A stretch of 64,000 nucleotides of DNA from Paenibacillus sp. HW567 (GTDB lineage: Bacteria; Bacillota; Bacilli; Paenibacillales; Paenibacillaceae): the NCBI RefSeq assembly GCF_000374185.1, contig NZ_KB910518.1, forward strand, positions 6,461,286 through 6,525,285, given 5' to 3'. Numbering within the stretch: the first letter of the stretch is position 1; each line of letters starts with the position of its first letter. Made by a program: the position numbers and the translations under genes. The notes below the pieces were generated by a model, which saw only the letters and a program-made list of their open reading frames with translations, was not told where the DNA came from and did not search any database. Of the stretch, positions 27,425 to 35,021 are shown piece by piece.

Positions 27425-28033
27425 ATGAAAAAATGGACGACTCGCGGCCTGATCTTCAGCGCATTATTTGCCGCAGTCATGATAGCCTTAAGTTTTCTAA
27501 GAATCTCTTTGCCTTTCTCTACCGTGCCTATCACTATGCAGACACTGGCCGTCATGCTGGCCGGCTCCGTTCTCGGAGCGCGCTACGGCAGTCTGGCTGT
27601 GCTGATTGTGATTGGCCTGACGGCTGCCGGATTTCCGGTGATGGGGGGAAGCGGCGGCTTGTCGGTGCTGGTTGGACCTACCGCAGGATATATCTTCTCC
27701 TGGCCGGTGGTGGCTTATCTGATCGGCCTGTTCGCAGAGCGCATAGGGCAGAATAAATATACGTTCGTGAAGCTGCTGGCGGTGAATTTCATTTGCGGAG
27801 CACTCCTGGTGTATCCTGGCGGTGTATGGTGGCTGGCCCATTCCACGGGCATGACCTCTCTGTCCAAAGCATTGACTGCAGGCATGTGGCCTTTCATTCC
27901 GGGCGACCTCATCAAATCGGTATTATGTGCAGCCGTTGTAACTGCCGTGTGGAGGGTATATCCAATCGAGCGTATCCTGAACAGCAGCAATGGCGTCTGG
28001 GCGGATGGGGAGAATTCGGCGGCCGGGCGTTAA
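27425..28033 (+). CDS. bioY: Biotin transporter BioY (ECF substrate-binding subunit)
   Basis: A 202-residue membrane protein with about six hydrophobic segments and BioY hallmarks: ALSFLRISLPFSTVPITMQTLAV-like N-terminus and GLTAAGFPVMGGSGGLSVLVGPTAGY. It captures biotin and docks on the ECF module encoded divergently. I chose the ATG at 27425 over an upstream open extension that would add a non-family N-terminus. No clear BirA operator is visible upstream. Confidence 0.92.
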   Translation: MKKWTTRGLIFSALFAAVMIALSFLRISLPFSTVPITMQTLAVMLAGSVLGARYGSLAVLIVIGLTAAGFPVMGGSGGLSVLVGPTAGYIFSWPVVAYLIGLFAERIGQNKYTFVKLLAVNFICGALLVYPGGVWWLAHSTGMTSLSKALTAGMWPFIPGDLIKSVLCAAVVTAVWRVYPIERILNSSNGVWADGENSAAGR

Positions 28034-28101
28034 TCAGACTAGAGTTAGGAAAGATTACTGGAGCTTCGACCAATTAATGTTTGTATAAATATTATAGAAC
28101 C

Positions 28102-28147
28102 CGAGAGAATCGTACCGTGTAAGGTGCGGTTCTCTCGATTTTTTTCT
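28102..28147. terminator. Bidirectional terminator between bioY and the AT-rich island
   Basis: CGAGAGAA and TTCTCTCG pair over a 15-bp imperfect stem, followed by ATTTTTTTC on the plus strand. It separates the G+C-rich DNA from the AT-rich island and overlaps the stop of the ABC permease gene. Confidence 0.85.
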
Positions 28148-29384
28148 AGGTTCCACTTCGTTTTATTCGTATCATCGAAAAGGCTCTTCTCCAAGAAAGC
28201 TTGTTACCGTAGATCAGGACGCCGGAGCTATAAATTCTTAAAGAGAGGAACGCCAGAACGAATATAGATGCAACCAACTCTGAAATTGAGAGAACAATTA
28301 CCCAGGTGGGAGCCCCATACACCGCAATTCTCATAAACATTACAAAAGGTGAGAAGAATGGGACAAAGGAGACTACATGAATAATTGAATTTGGCCCCGC
28401 TTGAAAACCGTAGATTCCTAAATAGAACCCAGCCAATAATAAAAATGAAATTGGCATTGTTGCTTGCCCTAACTCCTCTGTTTTACTTACCATTGATCCT
28501 GCACTCAAGTATATTGCTGCATAAAGGAAGTAACATAATATGAAATAGGAAATAAAGAAGATAAATAGATTTCCTGGGATTTTGTGTAGATCAATGTTGA
28601 AAAATGAACGATTTTGGGGGAGAGTCAGATTTATTAGAGCTGATCCTGTTAAAATTGATAGTTGAAGGATACAGGCAACAAACAAGCCTAATATTTTTCC
28701 ACACATTTGTTTAAATGGATCAACACTACAAACAATAATCTCCATGACCCTGTTGCTTTTTTCAATTGTTACCTCACTGGCAAGCATGTTACCATACATA
28801 GAGTTCATAAAGAACATTATGAAGAAAAGTCCATATGCTAAGTAGTAAATTGAATTTTGGCTTTCTGCTGAATTTATTTTTTGATTTATCGGATTCATAT
28901 CAACTTGCACAGGTGCTACTAACTCTGAAAGCTGCTCTTTGGATAACCCACTATTTGTGATTAATTGATTTTGTTTTATTGTTTGTAATGCCGATTGAAT
29001 TTCTGATAAGGTCGCGCTGCTTGGAGGTGACTGAAATCGATACTGGAAGCTTGAGAAGAATTGGTCCTTTTTTTCTACTAAGAAACCATCTATTTCTTTT
29101 CTGTTAACCTTCTCCTGTATGTATTTTTGATTTGCAGAATCCAAAGCAGGATAGATTTTCAAATCAATCATTGAAGAATTAATTTGTTTTTGAAGTTGCT
29201 GGGCTATGGTGCTCTGATAAATTCCAACTTTAACTGTTGGATTGGAATACAGTGAAGAATAGATATTCGGTAAGTTAACAATAAGAGTGATTAAAAGAAC
29301 AAAGATAAAGGTCATTATCCAAAAGGGCTTTGAAAATAACCTTTTAAATAGAGTGAACCTTATTATGGTTAGAATATCATTCAC
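28146..29384 (-). CDS. ABC-2 type exporter permease (NatB/YhaP-like)
   Basis: A 412-residue membrane protein. One N-terminal segment (about 20-40) is followed by a roughly 150-residue extracellular domain, then five or six hydrophobic segments, the ABC-2 exporter plan. The start is GTG and overlaps the ATPase stop by eight bases, with AAGGTGGG upstream. The gene is markedly AT-rich. It forms an exporter with the ATPase at 29377 and lies downstream of the small peptide gene, so peptide export or self-protection is the likely task. Confidence 0.88.
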   Translation of the reverse strand: MNDILTIIRFTLFKRLFSKPFWIMTFIFVLLITLIVNLPNIYSSLYSNPTVKVGIYQSTIAQQLQKQINSSMIDLKIYPALDSANQKYIQEKVNRKEIDGFLVEKKDQFFSSFQYRFQSPPSSATLSEIQSALQTIKQNQLITNSGLSKEQLSELVAPVQVDMNPINQKINSAESQNSIYYLAYGLFFIMFFMNSMYGNMLASEVTIEKSNRVMEIIVCSVDPFKQMCGKILGLFVACILQLSILTGSALINLTLPQNRSFFNIDLHKIPGNLFIFFISYFILCYFLYAAIYLSAGSMVSKTEELGQATMPISFLLLAGFYLGIYGFQAGPNSIIHVVSFVPFFSPFVMFMRIAVYGAPTWVIVLSISELVASIFVLAFLSLRIYSSGVLIYGNKLSWRRAFSMIRIKRSGT

Positions 29385-30279
29385 TTGTTTGGCCCACCTT
29401 ACTTATAAAAATTTCGTTTAATGTAGGGTCCATGATTTGAAACCTTTTTATTTTCGTCTGTTGTAATGCGAAATTTAATATATATTCTGAAAGCTGTTCA
29501 TTACTAATTTTGATTTCATATCGCTGTCCGTTGCATTTCACTTCTGTTACTCCAGGTATTTCCGTGAAATTTTCAATATTAGAAAAAGACTCAATTACTA
29601 TTCTATCCTTGGGGTAATTATTTTTAATCTCATTTAAATTACCAACCAGAACAGTGTGTGATTTATCCAAGATACATATATTCTCACACAGCTCCTCGAC
29701 ATGATCCATTCTATGACTGGAAAAGATAATAGTCTTACCTTCATCCTTTAAGTTGAGGATGGTTTTCTTAAGAAGTTCAGTATTTACTGGATCTAGCCCA
29801 CTGAAAACTTCATCAAGAATTAATAAATCGGGATTATGTATAACGGAAGCTATGAATTGAATTTTTTGTTGGTTCCCTTTAGATAACTCTTCAAGCTTTT
29901 TTCCGTAATATTCAATGATATCGAAATGTCTTAACCATCTACAAAGTGAGATATTCGCTTCCTTGAAAGACATTCCCCGTAATTGTCCCAGATATATCAT
30001 TTGTTCTCTAATCCTTTGTTTAGGGAACAAACCTCTTTCTTCTGGAAGATACCCTATTTTTTTCTTCATATCGCTGCGGTAGTTCTCACCGTTCCATAGA
30101 ATGCTTCCTTGCTGAGGGTGCAAAAGTCCTAAAATAGCTCGCATAGTGCTTGTCTTACCAGCACCGTTTCCTCCAAGCAATCCAAAAATTTCTCCTTTCT
30201 GTACGGTAAACGACAGATTGTTGACGGCAACTTTTTCAGAGTATTTTATATGAACATTTGTTAATGAAATAGCTTGCAT
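29377..30279 (-). CDS. ABC exporter ATP-binding protein (NatA/YhaQ-like)
   Basis: A 300-residue ATPase with Walker A GGNGAGKTST, signature ELSKGNQQKIQFIASV and Walker B LLILDEVFSGLDP. The C-terminal about 80 residues follow the DUF4162-type extension seen in NatA-like exporters. AAGGAG precedes the ATG. It is the first gene after the stem-loop that follows the peptide gene. Confidence 0.92.
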   Translation of the reverse strand: MQAISLTNVHIKYSEKVAVNNLSFTVQKGEIFGLLGGNGAGKTSTMRAILGLLHPQQGSILWNGENYRSDMKKKIGYLPEERGLFPKQRIREQMIYLGQLRGMSFKEANISLCRWLRHFDIIEYYGKKLEELSKGNQQKIQFIASVIHNPDLLILDEVFSGLDPVNTELLKKTILNLKDEGKTIIFSSHRMDHVEELCENICILDKSHTVLVGNLNEIKNNYPKDRIVIESFSNIENFTEIPGVTEVKCNGQRYEIKISNEQLSEYILNFALQQTKIKRFQIMDPTLNEIFISKVGQTSE

Positions 30280-30305
30280 GACCGAAATCTCCTTGTGGAT
30301 TTAAT

Positions 30306-30343
30306 AAATAAAGGTTCCTTTTGGGTAAAAGGAACCTTTATTT
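30306..30343. terminator. Long stem-loop between the peptide gene and its ABC exporter
   Basis: A perfect 17-bp stem with the loop GGGT; core arms AAAGGTTCCTTTT and AAAAGGAACCTTT. It starts 16 bases after the peptide stop codon and ends about 27 bases before the ABC ATPase start. The T-rich run on the minus strand is interrupted (TTTATTTATT), so it probably works as a partial terminator, letting the peptide be made in excess over the exporter. Confidence 0.85.
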
Positions 30344-30358
30344 TTGTGTTTCTAAGAC

Positions 30359-30439
30359 TTAATAAACCGGAGTTGCGGAGAAAGCCCAATCAAAAACTTT
30401 TCCAATTACATAACCACCAATAATACCAATCCAAGGCAT
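30359..30439 (-). CDS. Small hydrophobic peptide, bacteriocin-like candidate
   Basis: A 26-residue ORF below the length usually annotated. AAAGGAGGTG lies eight bases before the ATG, one of the strongest ribosome-binding sites in the window. The peptide begins MPWIGIIGGYVIG and has a GxxxGxxxG helix-packing motif (Gly5, Gly9, Gly13), then Lys14, Asp17 and aromatic residues Phe16, Trp18, Phe20 and Tyr26. There is no cysteine and no obvious leader, which would fit a leaderless bacteriocin or a secreted signal peptide. It is followed by a stem-loop and an ABC exporter and lies opposite a regulator plus second ABC system. A membrane-active toxin of another type is possible. Confidence 0.72.
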   Translation of the reverse strand: MPWIGIIGGYVIGKVFDWAFSATPVY

Positions 30440-31076
30440 ATACTTGCACCTCCTTTACTGAACCGATAGACCAATTAAACAATATTGGAATATAAAGAAA
30501 AATATCTAATTACTTATTTATTTGAGAGTAAAAAGATAGGTTGAGTTAAACTTTCCAAAAAACGATAACTATGTTATAACATAAGTTATGCACTTGGTAG
30601 AAAATGCTGGTAAATCTTCCGTTTTGGGATAAGACAAAGTAGCATAAGAAGATGATGCTAAAGACAGATCTGCTCATTGCCTTTGTGGTTTATTGCAGAT
30701 CTGACAACGAGTATGGAAGAGGCCGCGAACCATTTTGATGTGGGTGTAGCCTTCACCATCACTCGTTTTTTCATTGTTAAGCTCCAAGTGGCAGCCAAAG
30801 CCTACAGAAAACCGATTAACACAGTATCAAGAGCAATTTGCTATGACAAACCCTGCTTGGTCAACCTTTCACTTTTGACCGTCGGTTTGTGCCAAGTGTT
30901 GGAGCACCTGTACATGTCCCGTGTGAAAAGGTGCGATAGCAGGGTTGTAAAGTGTGTTCATTGAATCCCCCATTTTTGAAAGGTATCCTCTGCAACTATG
31001 GAGTGCCTCTCATTTGTCAAGTGTTTTTAAGTGGTATAACTTAGCTCAGGAAAATATTAACATGGAGGTTAGTGAA
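30440..31076. other. Divergent control region of the island
   Basis: About 640 bases. It holds an AT-rich promoter region for the peptide gene, a 25-base palindrome at 30565-30589, and a less AT-rich stretch (30610-31000) with a 9-bp inverted repeat (CAGATCTGC at 30665, GCAGATCTG at 30695). Open frames in that stretch have poor starts and no recognisable product; it may be a relic insertion. Confidence 0.5.
30565..30589. promoter_or_regulatory. Palindromic operator candidate in the island
   Basis: The perfect 12-bp palindrome ATGTTATAACAT is flanked by ATAACT and AGTTAT, giving 18 paired positions with one bulged base. It lies between the divergent units and is a good candidate for the site of the winged-helix regulator. 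Confidence 0.6.
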
Positions 31077-31445
31077 GTGTCTGTCCAAATGCCAGCATAC
31101 AATTTGAAACATACCCGACAGATTATTGTGTTGAAAGATATAAGATTTAATGTTTTAGGGAACTATATTATTAATAAAGGGAAGAAGATATTTTTAACCC
31201 AGATAGAGAATAAGCTACTCTATTTCTTTTGTAATAATTATGAAATGAGAATCTCCTCTAATGAAATAGTGGATTACTTGCAAGAGTATTCAAAAAAAGT
31301 AATTTATACAGAGCAAAATATTTATGTACATATAAATCGTCTTCGAAAGAAAATGGAAATCATTCCATCCCATCCTGAAATTTTAATTAATATAAGACCA
31401 GGGTATATGTTAGATATTATCCCTGTTGTAATAGAGGAAGAATGA
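31077..31445 (+). CDS. Single-domain winged-helix regulator (OmpR/PhoB C-terminal type)
   Basis: About 122 residues. The segment from about residue 20 to 115 matches the OmpR/PhoB DNA-binding domain: TQIENKLLYFFCNNYEMRIS, then IYVHINRLRKKME (recognition helix) and INIRPGYMLDI (wing). There is no receiver domain. I place the start at GTG 31077 because GGAGG sits seven bases upstream; an in-frame ATG at 31062 overlaps that ribosome-binding site. It is the first gene of the rightward unit and overlaps the ABC ATPase by four bases. It probably controls the island. Confidence 0.8.
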   Translation: MSVQMPAYNLKHTRQIIVLKDIRFNVLGNYIINKGKKIFLTQIENKLLYFFCNNYEMRISSNEIVDYLQEYSKKVIYTEQNIYVHINRLRKKMEIIPSHPEILINIRPGYMLDIIPVVIEEE

Positions 31446-32314
31446 GCATGCAAAAGGAGCCTATACTCAAATTAATAGATGTGAGTAAATTTTTTAACAA
31501 GCGAATGATACTAAAAAAAATTAACCTATCACTCTATAAAGGCGATTCTATCGCTGTTGTAGGTAATAACGGGGCTGGTAAAAGCACACTCTTAAATATT
31601 ATTGCTGGATTATGCGGTGTAAGTGAGGGTCAAAGAACAACTAATAAAACAAATGGAAAAGAAATTTCTGTTGGATATGTTCATGATCAATTTCCAAAAA
31701 CTAAATTAACTCCGATGGAATATCTTTCATATATGGGGAGAATAGCTGGAATACCAAAATTAGAGGTAAGGCGCAGAGTTGTTGATCTGTCCACAAAACT
31801 TCATATACGAGAATCCCTTGAGACAGAGATGATGTATTTTTCGAAGGGCATGATACAGAAGATCAACATTATTCAAGCTTTGATTAAAAAACCTGATATA
31901 TTATTATTGGATGAACCTCTGTCAGGTTTAGATATAAGTTCACAGCTTGATTTTATCCGAATAGTCAATGAAGTAAAAAATCAAGGAGTAATTATTATCC
32001 TTACTAGCCATGAAACTTTTATAATCAATGCGATTGCAAATAGAATAATTAATCTGAATTATGGGGAGATCATTTCGGAAGAGAAGGTCATACCGTCGTT
32101 TTATACTTCGGAAGATTTTGTGGAAATACGTTATTCACATACCGATTTGAAAAACTCAGAGATGCAATATTTTTTTAATTTATATGAGGAGTTTGAAGGG
32201 AATGAGTATAGAGTAATAGTCGAAAACTCATTAAAAGATCAATTGCTGTTGGATATATTAACGAAAGGCGGATCGATTCATCAGGTGAATTCCGCAAATT
32301 TATTAGGGGAATGA
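31442..32314 (+). CDS. ABC transporter ATP-binding protein (self-protection or export candidate)
   Basis: A 290-residue ATPase with Walker A GNNGAGKSTL, a signature FSKGMIQKINIIQAL and Walker B LLLDEPLSGLD. The start ATGA overlaps the regulator stop. The C-terminal about 80 residues are unlike the other ATPase in the island. BcrA/LanF-type ATPases with small permeases usually give resistance to antimicrobial peptides. Confidence 0.9.
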   Translation: MSMQKEPILKLIDVSKFFNKRMILKKINLSLYKGDSIAVVGNNGAGKSTLLNIIAGLCGVSEGQRTTNKTNGKEISVGYVHDQFPKTKLTPMEYLSYMGRIAGIPKLEVRRRVVDLSTKLHIRESLETEMMYFSKGMIQKINIIQALIKKPDILLLDEPLSGLDISSQLDFIRIVNEVKNQGVIIILTSHETFIINAIANRIINLNYGEIISEEKVIPSFYTSEDFVEIRYSHTDLKNSEMQYFFNLYEEFEGNEYRVIVENSLKDQLLLDILTKGGSIHQVNSANLLGE

Positions 32315-32318
32315 TGCA

Positions 32319-32996
32319 ATGATTCAGCTAACTGAATTTTTTTTGTTTTACTATTATAAAAATAATAGATATATATTACCTATTGCTTTGTATGGGTTAA
32401 GCATTTATTTTGTGTATGGAGCCGGAAATATTCCCTTGGCAGATGGTTACAGTTTAACCAGTGTATTTTTATTTATTTTTTCTGTTTGGACGGGGTATAG
32501 TTTTATTGAGCTTGAAGAAATAACGTTACAAAAGCTGACTGTACTGCATTATAAGGGTAAGGTGAAAAGATACTATATAGCGAAGGTCGCTGCAGCGTGG
32601 CTGGTTTCGTTGATAATTATACTTTTTAATCTAAGTATACCTTTTCTGGGAACTAGCATTTTTGATCTTAAAACCTTAGTATCTGCTTTTGTAGCTCAAA
32701 ATTCTATTGCTCTTTTAGGTATTGTTACAGCAATGTTTTTTAATATAAAAGTTGTTAAAGATAAATCAATTGCATTAATTGGTACATTTATAGTTATTGT
32801 TATCTCATTAGCATTTAAAAGTATTTATGATCGATTGCCGAGTAAATTGGGATGGGTCTTATTTGGTTTTCCTCCAATTTCATTTAGCTTAGATTTGATA
32901 AACAAATTCAATTTTACAAATTTGTTGGTGCCTTATATTTATTTCATTATTACTTTGATTTGTTGTTTGAAAATTATTGAAAAGAACTCTTTCTAA
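32319..32996 (+). CDS. ABC transporter permease, six-segment type
   Basis: A 225-residue protein with about six hydrophobic segments and few charged loops. No named family is certain. Position two bases after the ATPase gene and size match the small permeases of peptide-immunity ABC systems. Very AT-rich codon use. Confidence 0.8.
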   Translation: MIQLTEFFLFYYYKNNRYILPIALYGLSIYFVYGAGNIPLADGYSLTSVFLFIFSVWTGYSFIELEEITLQKLTVLHYKGKVKRYYIAKVAAAWLVSLIIILFNLSIPFLGTSIFDLKTLVSAFVAQNSIALLGIVTAMFFNIKVVKDKSIALIGTFIVIVISLAFKSIYDRLPSKLGWVLFGFPPISFSLDLINKFNFTNLLVPYIYFIITLICCLKIIEKNSF

Positions 32997-33019
32997 ACCA
33001 ATATTCTAAAGGAGAATTG

Positions 33020-33208
33020 ATGATTATGATCAGAAACTTACTGATACTTATTTTTTCTTACGTTGTCTCCAGGGTTGCTTTCAGCTTTATTACAGTGGAT
33101 ATCTCCAGTTCCTTGTTAAAAACTATAGTTGAGACGGCTATTTTTATTGCTATATTCCTTGTTCTATATATCTTCATTAAACCCAAAAAAAAGAATACGA
33201 ATGATTGA
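33020..33208 (+). CDS. Small membrane protein, possible immunity protein
   Basis: A 62-residue protein with two hydrophobic segments (about 5-22 and 36-53) and a basic tail (KPKKKNTND). GGAG lies five bases before the ATG at 33020; a TTG three bases earlier is less likely. It ends the rightward unit. Not matched to a family. Small two-segment proteins at the end of bacteriocin clusters are often immunity proteins, so that is my inference. Confidence 0.7.
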   Translation: MIMIRNLLILIFSYVVSRVAFSFITVDISSSLLKTIVETAIFIAIFLVLYIFIKPKKKNTND

Positions 33209-33235
33209 CAGTTGGGTTATTTTTCAGAATTGAAG

Positions 33236-33273
33236 AAAAGAGGCTTCCCTATTATGCGGGATAGCCTCTTTTT
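33236..33273. terminator. Terminator at the right edge of the island
   Basis: AAAAGAGGCT and AGCCTCTTTTT form a long stem around CCCTATTATGCGGG. It ends the island unit and, on the other strand, the alpha-amylase gene. A weaker AACCCAA/TTGGGTT hairpin followed by ATTTTT lies just before it (33179-33224). Confidence 0.88.
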
Positions 33274-33280
33274 CGTCCGC

Positions 33281-34750
33281 TTACTCCGTTTCCTCCGAAT
33301 TCGGCAGCGCCCAGACGGACACGCTTCCGCCGTTGACGGTGAAAACGGCCCAGCCGTCCCCGCCAATGGTGATGGATTCGCCGCGGTTATGAGTGAAATC
33401 TGTCCACACCTCTCCCGCACGCTCTTCTCCGACGAACATCCGTTTCTCTCCATTGTCTCCGTTAGAGATTACGACCGCGCAGCCGGAGCCTCCAATCTCA
33501 GGTACGCCGCGGCGCACCCAGCCGATGGTGTTGGCGTGATCGAAATAGTCATTCTGCTCTCCGTAGGCTTTGTGATGGCGGGCATAGAGCAGGGGATTGA
33601 TCGCCTCTTTTTTGCCGCCAATCGGGTCCGGGCTGCCTATGCCGTAATAATCTCCGTAGAAGACAACGGGATATCCGTCGCGCCGAAGCAGGATCAGGGC
33701 GTAAGCGCTCTGCTTGAACCAGTCGCCAACCCAGGATTCTAGCGCTTCCCGCGGCTGTGAGTCATGGTTGTCCACAAAGGTTACCGTATTGCCGGGATGG
33801 GTCTGAACCAGAGTGTCATCAAAGATATGTGTCAGATCAAAGTCTCTGCCCCCAAGCGCAGCCGCGTAGAACTTATAATGCAGCGACACATCGAACAGAT
33901 CAATTTGATAGTCAACCGTATCCAGAAAATGGCGGCAGGCTTCGAGATTCGGATTCCAGAATTCACCGACCATATAAAAGTCCTCGCCGCGCTTTTTGCT
34001 CATTTCCGCCGCGAATTCCTTGATAAACTCATGATTGATATGCTTGATCGCATCAAGGCGGTAGCCGCTGCATTGCAGAGTATCCACCAGCCATTTGCCC
34101 CACTCCAGCATTTCGGTTTTGACATCCTGATGGCTGTAATCAAGGTTGGCGAACATCAGGTAATCGTAGTTTCCGAATTCATTATCCACGTTCTGATTCC
34201 AGGTCTTATTCTCTCCGATAATCCGGAATACCCCGCTGCGCCCCACTTTGGCATCGAAATCGGTGCCGTTGAAGTGGTCGTGGTTCCATTCGAAGGAGGA
34301 GTGAACACCCCCGCGCCCCGGAAAAGAAAACTTGGTCCAGCCTTCGATTTCGAACGGCTGTGAGATTTCTTTGTTACGGTCGTGCGGGTCAACCTCAACC
34401 ACCTTGAAAATCTCAGTCTCATCCGCCCCCGCTTTATGATTCATAACGAGGTCAACGTACACGGCGATGCCGTGCTTCTGACACTCGGCGACAGCGTCGA
34501 TAAGCTCCTGCTTCGTGCCGTATTTCGTGCGTACCGTTCCTTTTTGATCGAACTCTCCAAGATCGTACAGATCGTACACGCCATACCCTGTATCTTCGCC
34601 GGAGACGGCCTTGGTTACAGGAGGAATCCACACGGTATCAATACCGATGGCTTTCAGCTCTGCGGCCATGGCGGACAGCCGCTTCCAGTGCTCCCCGTCT
34701 GCGGCGATATGCCACTCAAAGAATTGCATCATCGTATGATTTCTCTTCAT
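33281..34750 (-). CDS. Intracellular alpha-amylase (GH13)
   Basis: A 489-residue glycoside hydrolase without a signal peptide (start MKRNHTMMQFFEWH), like the cytoplasmic AmyS-type amylases. The four conserved regions are visible: DLVMNH, GYRLDAIKHI with the nucleophile Asp, VGEFW with the acid Glu, and FVDNHDSQP. It would cut internal alpha-1,4 bonds of maltodextrins inside the cell. It is unlinked to transport genes here. Confidence 0.94.
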   Translation of the reverse strand: MKRNHTMMQFFEWHIAADGEHWKRLSAMAAELKAIGIDTVWIPPVTKAVSGEDTGYGVYDLYDLGEFDQKGTVRTKYGTKQELIDAVAECQKHGIAVYVDLVMNHKAGADETEIFKVVEVDPHDRNKEISQPFEIEGWTKFSFPGRGGVHSSFEWNHDHFNGTDFDAKVGRSGVFRIIGENKTWNQNVDNEFGNYDYLMFANLDYSHQDVKTEMLEWGKWLVDTLQCSGYRLDAIKHINHEFIKEFAAEMSKKRGEDFYMVGEFWNPNLEACRHFLDTVDYQIDLFDVSLHYKFYAAALGGRDFDLTHIFDDTLVQTHPGNTVTFVDNHDSQPREALESWVGDWFKQSAYALILLRRDGYPVVFYGDYYGIGSPDPIGGKKEAINPLLYARHHKAYGEQNDYFDHANTIGWVRRGVPEIGGSGCAVVISNGDNGEKRMFVGEERAGEVWTDFTHNRGESITIGGDGWAVFTVNGGSVSVWALPNSEETE

Positions 34751-35021
34751 TTTTAGTTGGCCTCCTTCATATATCCTCTATATAAACTGAAACCTGATAT
34801 CCGCAAACAAGGACTGCTGATTAATACATGGAAGTGTTGCAGCATGAAAAGTGCAGCATTGGCCTTATCGGGCGGCTATGGGTGCTGTTATGACCCAAAA
34901 AAGCAGCAGATATACGTTGCTGAATAAGTGGAATAATTTATGGCCGGCAGCGAATGAAAAGCACCCCGTTTCCGATTGGCCTGAGGCCTTGCGGGAACGG
35001 GGCTGTTTTGTACAAATATAG
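34751..35021. other. Intergenic region with bidirectional terminator
   Basis: CACCCCGTTTCC and GGAACGGGGCTG (34961-35005) pair, with TTTT on both sides. It ends the diguanylate cyclase gene. The rest would hold the amylase promoter. Confidence 0.75.

Noticed and set aside
30652..30738. 28-codon ORF with a hydrophobic N-terminus on the plus strand of the island control region
   Set aside because: Only a weak AAGAAG precedes it, and it lies in the less AT-rich, possibly degenerate block. Not enough to call a gene.
30677..30964. 95-codon open frame in the island control region
   Set aside because: It starts at a TTG without a ribosome-binding site and resembles no protein I know; likely chance or relic sequence.
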